From: Victivallales bacterium Lenti_02
GTDB taxonomy: Bacteria; Verrucomicrobiota; Lentisphaeria; Oligosphaerales; Lenti-02
Direction of reading: 5' to 3'
Assembly: GCA_001603055.1 (NCBI GenBank)
Contig: LVAZ01000229.1
Location: forward strand, 1-10,388
DNA length: 10,388 nt
The position numbers and the translations under genes were made by a program. The notes below the pieces were generated by a model. The model did not search any database and was not told where the DNA came from. It saw only the letters and a list, made by a program, of their open reading frames with translations. Shown here piece by piece: positions 1-5,626 of this stretch; the stretch's first letter is position 1, and every line of letters begins with the position of its first letter.

Positions 1-4
1 CGCC

Positions 5-2188
5 ATGACCTTCACCCCCAACGACCACACCCCGGTCGTGTTCCCCACCGTCCCCCTCGCCGACAACCGTCCCCCCGCCCTGGCGAATGCCCGCCTTGCC
101 AAGGCGGAACTCCCCTGCTTCGAGAAACTCGAAATCGAGGCCGACATCCAGGGCACCTGGCAAAACCCCTTCGCGCCCGAGGAAGTCGCCCTCGACGCCC
201 ACGTCACCGCCCCGGACGGCAGCCGCCTCGTCGTCCCCGGCTTCTTCATGCAGGACTACGCCACCATCCGCGGCAACACCGCCGAACTCGAACGGCAGGG
301 CGAACCCCGCTGGCTGGTCCGTTTCGCCGCCAGCCAACCCGGTCCCCACCGGGTCCAACTGGTCCTGCGCAACGCGGGCCGCGAAATCCGCAGCCCCGAA
401 CTCGCCTTCACCGCCCTCCCCGCCCGCGACCCGCGCGGCTTCCTCCGCGTCTCCCGCCGCAATCCCCGCTATCTCCAGTTCGACGACGGCACCCCCTTCT
501 TCGCCCTCGGCGAAAACATCGCCACCACCGGAGCCGACCTCGCCAACCACATCACGCTCCACGAAAAACTCGCCGCCGTCGGCGGCAATTTCGTCCGCTG
601 GTGGATTTGCTGGAGCGGCATCAACCTCGAAAGCGCCGTCGGCATGGGCAAGGACCAGGGACTCGGCCGCATCCATCAGCCCGACGCCTGGCGGCTGGAC
701 CGCATGATCGAAACCGCCGAACGCCTCGACATCCGGGTCATGGCCTGCATCGAGACCCAGCAGAACCTGCGCCGCGACCAGACCTGGGAACGCTTCCCCT
801 ACAACCAGGCCAACGGCGGTCCCGCCGCCACCCCCGCCGACTTCTTCACCTCCCCCGAGGCCAAACGCCTCTTCCAGCAGCGCCTGCGTTATCTGGTGGC
901 CCGCTGGGGCTACAGCACCGCCCTCTTCTCCTGGCAGTTCTGGAACGAGGTCAGCGCCTGCAACCAGTTCGCCGTCGAGCCCGTCACCGTCTGGCACCGG
1001 GAAATGGCCGACTATCTGCGCGCAACCGACCCCTACCGCCATGTCGTCCACACCAACCACGGCAACTACGACGGCTATCCCGAAATCGACAGCCTCCCCG
1101 GCATCGAGGTGATCTCCAGCAACTCCTACTGCCGCCGCGACATGGGCTACACCGCCTGGTGGGGAGCCCGGCGCCTCACTGCGGAATACCCCAAGCCCTT
1201 CCTCCTCACCGAATACGGCGTCGGCCACTACGGCGGCTGGATGGACGAGGACCCCACCGGCATCATCGTCCACAACGGCCTCTGGGGCGCGGTCATGGGC
1301 GGTGCCGCCGGAGCCGGACTTCCCTGGGGCTGGAACAACTGGATCGACACCGGCGACTTCTACCACTACTGGCAACCCCTCTCCCGCCTGCTCAAAGACG
1401 TGCCCTTCTGCCTGCGGGACTGGCAACAGGTGCAGGTGGCCCGGTTCGTCGGGGCCGACGGCCAACCCGCGCCCAGCCTGGGACCGGTGTTCGTCGAGGG
1501 CTGGCCCCGCAACTACGCCTACACCCTCGAACCGAAAGACCCCGCCGAAGTCTACACCATCACCCCGGACGGCGTCGAGCCCCAGGCCAGCCTGCGCGCC
1601 ACCCTCGCCGCCAACCAGGCCCAGACCTTCGCCACCGACTGGCCGCAGGCGGGCGTCTTCCGCGTCCATGTCCCCGAAATCAGCTCCAGCGGTACGCCGG
1701 AACTCGAAATCGCGCTCGACGGCACCGTCGTCCTCACCCAGCCCCTGCCCCGTCCCGAAGGCACCGTCCACTGGCGCTACTGGCAGGCATGGGAAATCCC
1801 CGTCCCCGCCGGTAAGCACACGATCCGAGTACGCAATGCGGGCACCGGCACCATCTGGACCGCCTACGAACTGACCAACTACCGGCCCCGCACCGGCCCC
1901 GACCTCGATGTCTTCGGCCTCGCCTGCACGGACCACGTCCTGCTCTGGCTCCGCCAGCCCGAATTCATCTGGCTCTGCCAGCGCCAGGGCCGGTCCCCCT
2001 CCCCCCAGCCCGCCGGTCAGCTCACCCTCGCCGGCATCCCCTCCGGCACCTGGCAGGGCGAATGGGTGGACACCACGACCGGCAAAACCCTCGCCCCCGT
2101 CCGCGCAACGGTCCAGGGCGGCACCATCACCATCCCCACCCCCGAACAAATCGTCAGCGCCGCGCTCAAGCTCCGGCGAATGGAATAG
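5..2188 (+). CDS. DUF5060-containing clan GH-A glycoside hydrolase
   Basis: Probable retaining glycoside hydrolase of 727 residues. Residues about 38-137 match the DUF5060 pattern (a conserved FE near the start, NPF at 54-56, a PDG/VPGF stretch and a W-x-V-R-F strand). The stretch from about 145 to 470 looks like a GH-A (beta/alpha)8 barrel, with F-W-N-E at 312-315 as the likely acid/base (E315) and L-L-T-E-Y-G, E403, as the likely nucleophile. Residues about 535-640 look like a carbohydrate-binding beta-sandwich, and a short beta domain ends the protein. No signal peptide follows this ATG. Only four bases lie upstream and the frame is open at the left edge, so the true start, and possibly an export signal, may be outside the window. 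The substrate cannot be told; DUF5060 and the related DUF4038 enzymes act on varied plant or algal glycans. The third codon position is overwhelmingly C. Confidence 0.85.
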   Translation: MTFTPNDHTPVVFPTVPLADNRPPALANARLAKAELPCFEKLEIEADIQGTWQNPFAPEEVALDAHVTAPDGSRLVVPGFFMQDYATIRGNTAELERQGEPRWLVRFAASQPGPHRVQLVLRNAGREIRSPELAFTALPARDPRGFLRVSRRNPRYLQFDDGTPFFALGENIATTGADLANHITLHEKLAAVGGNFVRWWICWSGINLESAVGMGKDQGLGRIHQPDAWRLDRMIETAERLDIRVMACIETQQNLRRDQTWERFPYNQANGGPAATPADFFTSPEAKRLFQQRLRYLVARWGYSTALFSWQFWNEVSACNQFAVEPVTVWHREMADYLRATDPYRHVVHTNHGNYDGYPEIDSLPGIEVISSNSYCRRDMGYTAWWGARRLTAEYPKPFLLTEYGVGHYGGWMDEDPTGIIVHNGLWGAVMGGAAGAGLPWGWNNWIDTGDFYHYWQPLSRLLKDVPFCLRDWQQVQVARFVGADGQPAPSLGPVFVEGWPRNYAYTLEPKDPAEVYTITPDGVEPQASLRATLAANQAQTFATDWPQAGVFRVHVPEISSSGTPELEIALDGTVVLTQPLPRPEGTVHWRYWQAWEIPVPAGKHTIRVRNAGTGTIWTAYELTNYRPRTGPDLDVFGLACTDHVLLWLRQPEFIWLCQRQGRSPSPQPAGQLTLAGIPSGTWQGEWVDTTTGKTLAPVRATVQGGTITIPTPEQIVSAALKLRRME

Positions 2189-2257
2189 AGGAAGAACCGG
2201 AACTCGCCGGACCGCCATGAAACCGGCCACAAGTTTGGTAGAAGTTGGTCTTGGTAT

Positions 2258-2356
2258 TCGAGCCCCCCCCGGTGGGCGATAATCGTAGCCCAGCGACGGA
2301 AGCCCTGGGAAAAGCGGAAAATAGAAACGGAGCCCTCGCCAGAGGGCGACATATCG
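2258..2356. repeat. Three-hairpin palindromic element, possibly an interspersed repeat
   Basis: Two similar arms flank a central stem. The left arm is GAGCCC, eight bases, then GGGCGATA (2260-2281). The right arm is GAGCCC, eight bases, then GGGCGACATA (2330-2353). The right arm forms a perfect 6-bp stem GCCCTC/GAGGGC (2332-2337 with 2342-2347) around a 4-base loop. Between them CCCAG (2289-2293) pairs with CTGGG (2305-2309). From memory this resembles a palindromic repeat scattered between genes in planctomycete and verrucomicrobial genomes; only one copy is present here, so repetition cannot be shown. It starts 70 bases past the glycosidase stop, where it could end transcription or protect the 3' end of the message. 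The left arm contains a run of eight or more Cs. Confidence 0.6.
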
Positions 2357-2465
2357 CTCCTTGACCGCCAGTCCAAGGCGGGAGTCTTGTTCTGTCCAGG
2401 AACCGCTGCGAATCAAACGCGATCCCGTTTCGCTCCTGTCCAGTTGGCCGGGGCGCTTCCGGCGC

Positions 2466-2482
2466 GCGGCGCGGACCGCCGC
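2466..2482 (+). terminator. GC-rich hairpin, possible weak terminator
   Basis: GCGGCG (2466-2471) pairs perfectly with CGCCGC (2477-2482) around a 5-base loop and is followed by TTCTTC. The stem is strong, but the tail is not a proper T run and it lies almost 280 bases after the glycosidase stop. The call as a terminator is tentative; it may be a chance structure in GC-rich DNA. Confidence 0.2.
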
Positions 2483-2579
2483 TTCTTCAGCCCCTTGGCT
2501 GGCAGGACGGTGACGAAGGTGTTTCCTTGCATTTTCCCGGTGATTTCCGGACTTCCACACCCTGTCCACCACCGCCGCC

Positions 2580-2671
2580 ATTCTGCATTCTACCTTCTGC
2601 ATTCTGCATTCTGCCTTGGGCATTTTTCCCGCCGCCATCCTGCATTCTGACTTTTGCATTCTACATTTCCC
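2580..2671. repeat. Degenerate tandem heptamer tract (consensus ATTCTGC)
   Basis: Successive 7-base units can be read almost without break: ATTCTGC, ATTCTAC, CTTCTGC, ATTCTGC, ATTCTGC, then CTTGGGC, ATTTTTC, an 8-base CCGCCGCC interruption, and ATCCTGC, ATTCTGA, CTTTTGC, ATTCTAC, ATTTCCC. Three units are exact and most others differ by one to three bases. The tract ends 28 bases before the ATG of the oxidoreductase. Because 7 is not a multiple of 3, all frames stay open and yield spurious peptides rich in F, C, I, L, P and S. Comparable heptanucleotide tandem repeats (STRRs) are known between genes in filamentous cyanobacteria, and from memory this ATTCTGC type recurs in PVC-group genomes. 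Function unknown. Confidence 0.85.
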
Positions 2672-2686
2672 CACCCTTTCCCATCC

Positions 2687-2693
2687 AAGGAGG
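2687..2693 (+). promoter_or_regulatory. Strong Shine-Dalgarno AAGGAGG fixing the oxidoreductase start
   Basis: AAGGAGG ends six bases before the ATG at 2700 and decides this start over an in-frame ATG at 2616 inside the heptamer tract. GGAGG is also the left half of a perfect 10-bp palindrome, GGAGGCCTCC (2689-2698). With no loop it cannot fold on itself, so it is probably neutral for translation. Confidence 0.9.
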
Positions 2694-2699
2694 CCTCCC

Positions 2700-3827
2700 A
2701 TGCGCGACAAGATTCGGATCGGCATCATCGGCGTCGGGCAGATCGGCACCCACCACTTGCAGAACTACGCCAAAATCCCGGCGGCACAGGTGGTGGCGGT
2801 GGCCGACCTCTTCCCCGAGAAGATCGAGGCGGCCAAGAAGAACTTCGGCGTTCCCGACGGCTATGCCGACTTCAAGGACCTGCTCGCCCGCGAGGACATC
2901 GACGCGGTGGACGTCTGCGTCCACAACAACAAGCACAATCCGCTGACCGTCGCCGCCCTCAAGGCGGGCAAGGACGTGTACTGCGAGAAGCCGATGGCGG
3001 GAACCTACCGCGACGCGGCGGTCATGCTCGAAACCGCCCGCGCGCTCGGGCGGCGGCTGGATATCCAGATCGGCACCCTGTTCAGCATCGAGACCAAGGC
3101 CGCGAAACGGCTGATCGACGAGGGGCATCTGGGCAAGCTCTACTACGCCCGTTCCTACGGGTTCCGGCGGCGGGGACGGCCCTTCGTGGACGGCTATGGC
3201 ACGGCCAACTTCGTGGACAAGAGCATCTGCGCGGGCGGCGCGCTCTACGACATGGGCATCTATCACATCTCGAACATCCTCTACCTGCTCGGCAATCCCG
3301 AGGTGAAGACCATCACCGGGGCCACGCACCAGGAACTGGAGATGTACGAGGACCGCCGCCGCTTCTCGAATTTCAGCGTCGAGGAAATGGGGCTCGGCTG
3401 GGTGCGTCTGGCGGGCGGCATCTCGATGGACATCGAGGAGAGCTGGGCCATGCATCACGACGGCAGCGAGTCGCCCAAGGTCTGCGGCTCCAAAGGCGGC
3501 GTGAAGCTGAGTCCCTTCAGCTACTTCTCCAGTCTCGGCGACATGCCCATGACCAGCACCTTCGACCTGCAAGCCTCCGACACCCGCTGGCACGCCTGTT
3601 TCCCCGACACCGACGCCTACGACAGCGCCCAGGCCCACTGGGTCGCCGCCCTCCGCGGCCGTGTGGACCTCATGCCCTGCGCCGAAATCGCGTTGAACAC
3701 CATGCTGATCAGCGAAGGCATCTTCCTCTCCAGCAAGCTCGGGCGCGAAGTGACGGCGGACGAGGTGAAGGACAAGTCCGTCAGCCTCGCCATCGATCCC
3801 TACACCCCCGAGAAGGTCTGGAAGTGA
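2700..3827 (+). CDS. Gfo/Idh/MocA family NAD(P)-dependent oxidoreductase
   Basis: A 375-residue cytoplasmic dehydrogenase, a usual length for the family. The N-terminal Rossmann domain (about 4-125) carries G-V-G-Q-I-G at 11-16 for the dinucleotide, an acidic residue (D36) after the second strand, and the family E-K-P signature at 96-98, whose lysine is catalytic in characterised members. The C-terminal alpha/beta substrate domain (about 130-350) holds the conserved stretch around D184 and H189. Members oxidise or reduce sugars, inositols, sugar acids or other polyols; the substrate cannot be read from sequence. No Tat or Sec signal is present, unlike the exported subgroup. The stop overlaps the start of the next gene by GTGA, so the two are very likely co-transcribed and translationally coupled. 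A 28-residue extension to an upstream ATG would be encoded by repeat DNA and is rejected. Confidence 0.93.
   Translation: MRDKIRIGIIGVGQIGTHHLQNYAKIPAAQVVAVADLFPEKIEAAKKNFGVPDGYADFKDLLAREDIDAVDVCVHNNKHNPLTVAALKAGKDVYCEKPMAGTYRDAAVMLETARALGRRLDIQIGTLFSIETKAAKRLIDEGHLGKLYYARSYGFRRRGRPFVDGYGTANFVDKSICAGGALYDMGIYHISNILYLLGNPEVKTITGATHQELEMYEDRRRFSNFSVEEMGLGWVRLAGGISMDIEESWAMHHDGSESPKVCGSKGGVKLSPFSYFSSLGDMPMTSTFDLQASDTRWHACFPDTDAYDSAQAHWVAALRGRVDLMPCAEIALNTMLISEGIFLSSKLGREVTADEVKDKSVSLAIDPYTPEKVWK
3810..3826 (+). promoter_or_regulatory. Ribosome site and GTG start inside the upstream gene's end
   Basis: GAGAAGG (3810-3816) lies seven bases before GTG at 3824-3826, and that GTG overlaps the TGA stop of the oxidoreductase. 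Starting here adds a complete signal peptide to the next protein, whereas the first in-frame ATG (3926) would remove it. This supports the GTG start and coupled translation. Confidence 0.7.
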
Positions 3828-5095
3828 CCGGACTCCTTCCCCGTATCCATTCCTGCGTGGCGGCGGCCGGGCTTTTCTGCCTGGCCGCCGCGACGGCGGA
3901 CCCCAGGACGAAACCGGACGGCACGATGAGCGCATCCACGGTCGAGACGAGCATCCAGCAGGCGTGGGACACCATGTGGCAGCGGTTCTATCTGCCGCGC
4001 ACCCATCTGTTCTACGATTACCTCACCAGCTACGAGCCCGGCCGGGAGCTGGCGCATCTGCCCACGGCGGACGAGGCCCGGCGCCAGTACCCCAACGAAT
4101 GCGGCTACGGCACCGGCCTGGAGGACTGCATGATCTCCGCCGGGGCCATCCTCTCCCTGATCGTGGACCGTCATGCAGTCACCGGCGAGGAAAGCCTGCG
4201 GGAACGGGCCCTGGATGTTTTCCGGGGCATCCAGCTCTGCGCCACCATCCCCGATGCCCCCGGCTTCCTGGCCCGGGGAATCTGCCCCGAGGACGGCAAG
4301 GGCTACTATCCGAACAGTTCGCGGGACCAGTATACCCATGCGGTCCACGGCCTCTGGCTCTACCTGCACAGCCCGCTCTGCGACGAAGCGACGAAACCGC
4401 AGATCGCCGCCATCCTGGGCGGCATCGCCGACCGCATGACCCGCAATGTCGTCCCCGAGAACGACTACGACTCCCTCCGGGCGGACGGTTCCCGCGACAC
4501 CCGCGGCATCAGCCGCATGTGGAACGTCATGGGCCACGAGGCCGCGCGTCTGCCCATGATCTACGCGGCGGCGTGGCAGGCCACGGGCAGGCAGGAATAC
4601 CACGACCTCTACCGGAAGTACGTGGCGGAAGCCGTGCGCCAGTCTCACACCCTCGACCAGGGCCAGCCCACCTACGCCTGGCTCCAGATGCAGGCCTCGC
4701 TCGAACTTCTGGCCGACCTGGAGCCCGATCCCGAACTCAAGCGGGAAATGCACGGGATCATGGCGGAGGTCGCCCGGCGCTGCGCCAACCGCGCCACCGT
4801 CGCCGGCCAGCGGGCGGACCAGTTGGACCTCGCCGCGCTCTGCACCGACTGGCGCACCGGGGAGGGGCTGAAATGGGAAGGCAGCTACCGCAAGGTCTGG
4901 TACTGCATCCGGGAAAGCGGCGAAGCCGCCCTCACCCAGCTCATGGCCCCTGCCCCCCCGTTTCCCGAGGAGCAGCAAGCCCTGCTCGCCCGCGCCATCA
5001 CCCGCCTCGACTACCGGCGCGTCTCCAGCAACGGCATCTTCTACCTCCAGGCCGCCTATTGGAAACAGCGCCGCCAAGCGGCCGGGAGACCGTAG
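3824..5095 (+). CDS. Secreted uncharacterised protein, probable alpha/alpha-toroid fold
   Basis: A 423-residue protein I cannot assign to a named family. From the GTG start, residues 1-25 form a signal peptide: R7, a hydrophobic stretch (about 11-23) and an A-T-A site before D26. The mature part is rich in helices with regular W, Y and L spacing, such as G-L-W-L-Y-L-H and M-W-N-V-M-G-H-E, which resembles (alpha/alpha)6-barrel proteins such as unsaturated glucuronyl hydrolases and related glycan enzymes. A striking block, S-S-R-D-Q-Y-T-H at 165-172, follows a G-Y-Y-P-N motif and may line an active site. It is coupled by a 4-base overlap to the Gfo/Idh/MocA gene, suggesting a periplasmic sugar-processing or binding role; this is inference. 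It ends 4 bases from a gene on the other strand. C19 does not fit a good lipobox, so a lipoprotein is less likely. Confidence 0.8.
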   Translation: MTGLLPRIHSCVAAAGLFCLAAATADPRTKPDGTMSASTVETSIQQAWDTMWQRFYLPRTHLFYDYLTSYEPGRELAHLPTADEARRQYPNECGYGTGLEDCMISAGAILSLIVDRHAVTGEESLRERALDVFRGIQLCATIPDAPGFLARGICPEDGKGYYPNSSRDQYTHAVHGLWLYLHSPLCDEATKPQIAAILGGIADRMTRNVVPENDYDSLRADGSRDTRGISRMWNVMGHEAARLPMIYAAAWQATGRQEYHDLYRKYVAEAVRQSHTLDQGQPTYAWLQMQASLELLADLEPDPELKREMHGIMAEVARRCANRATVAGQRADQLDLAALCTDWRTGEGLKWEGSYRKVWYCIRESGEAALTQLMAPAPPFPEEQQALLARAITRLDYRRVSSNGIFYLQAAYWKQRRQAAGRP

Positions 5096-5099
5096 CGCG

Positions 5100-5609
5100 T
5101 CAGTCGCGCAAGTGGAGCTTGCGCTCGACCTCGGCCCGCTTTGCCGGGTCGAGACCGCTGTCGTCCAGGGCTTCCTTGAAGGCGGCGGCGTTGCGGTAGT
5201 GGGGATAGTAGCCGCAGGTTTCGAGAAATTCGGGACTGGGACTGTCGAGCAGATTGTGGGGATAGTCCCGGCAGACCCCGGGGCGGGTCCGGTAGCAGGC
5301 GCAGAGCCTGGTGGCCGGGTCGAAGTGACTACAGCGGAAGACGAAGACATGGCCCTCGTGCTCCTCGCGGAGGAAGACGAACCCGTTCACTTTCTCCTGC
5401 CACCAGAGAAAGGCCCGGCGAATCCGGTTGGAGTGGTAGATCAGGCGGGACACGGCGAGCATGGGCGTGTCGCAGCAACCACCGCAGCGGCGGCAGTCCC
5501 CGCGCACCTCGTAGAGCACCGATCCGCGCCGGTCGTGCAGCCAGCGGGTCACCGTCGTGTCGATCCGGTAACAATAGGCGAACAGGGTTCTCAACGCTCC
5601 AGCCAGCAT
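5100..5609 (-). CDS. YkgJ-type CxxCxxCC cysteine-cluster protein
   Basis: A 169-residue cytoplasmic protein with the hallmark of the YkgJ / CxxCxxCC family: C39, C42, C45 and C46, then C93, C103, C105 and C113 in the usual C-Y-x-x-R-P-x-x-C context, and C132. These cysteines are thought to bind zinc or an Fe-S cluster; the biochemical role of the family is unsettled. The ATG at 5609 is preceded on its strand by AAGGGAG with 6-base spacing, which sets the start well inside the longer open frame. It begins 17 bases after the stop of the DUF6785 membrane protein and is almost surely in the same transcript. Its first residues are fairly hydrophobic but I do not call a membrane segment. Confidence 0.88.
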   Translation of the reverse strand: MLAGALRTLFAYCYRIDTTVTRWLHDRRGSVLYEVRGDCRRCGGCCDTPMLAVSRLIYHSNRIRRAFLWWQEKVNGFVFLREEHEGHVFVFRCSHFDPATRLCACYRTRPGVCRDYPHNLLDSPSPEFLETCGYYPHYRNAAAFKEALDDSGLDPAKRAEVERKLHLRD

Positions 5610-5626
5610 GGTCCTCTCCCTTCCGT

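Larger units (their letters stand above)
2189..2699. other. 511-base gap without a credible gene
   Basis: Between the glycosidase stop and the oxidoreductase start I find no ORF with family-like sequence. The gap holds a three-hairpin element (2258-2356), a further GC-rich hairpin (2466-2482), a 5-bp inverted repeat AAACG/CGTTT (2415-2419 and 2426-2430), two copies of CTGTCCAG (2392-2399 and 2436-2443) and a degenerate heptamer tract (2580-2671). It is long enough to hold a terminator for the upstream gene and a promoter for the downstream pair. No convincing -35/-10 pair stands out: TTGACC at 2361 has no good partner 16-18 bases downstream. Confidence 0.7.

Noticed and set aside
601..1815. 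Long + strand frame of 404 codons inside the glycosidase
   Set aside because: It lies out of frame within a gene with clear catalytic motifs; its product is low-complexity, rich in R, P, G and H, as expected of a shadow in C-rich DNA.
2580..2671. Heptamer tract as a CRISPR array
   Set aside because: Units are 7 bases without spacers and no cas gene is present.
2654..3823. Upstream extension of the secreted protein through the dehydrogenase gene
   Set aside because: Its first 390 codons are an out-of-frame reading of the dehydrogenase; the GTG at 3824 with a signal peptide explains the protein.
2661..3935. Minus-strand frame of 424 codons opposite the dehydrogenase
   Set aside because: Antisense to a gene with G-x-G-x-x-G and E-K-P motifs; the product shows no family features.
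3800..5350. Minus-strand frame of 516 codons opposite the secreted protein
   Set aside because: It runs across two genes in the wrong frame and gives composition typical of antisense GC-rich DNA.
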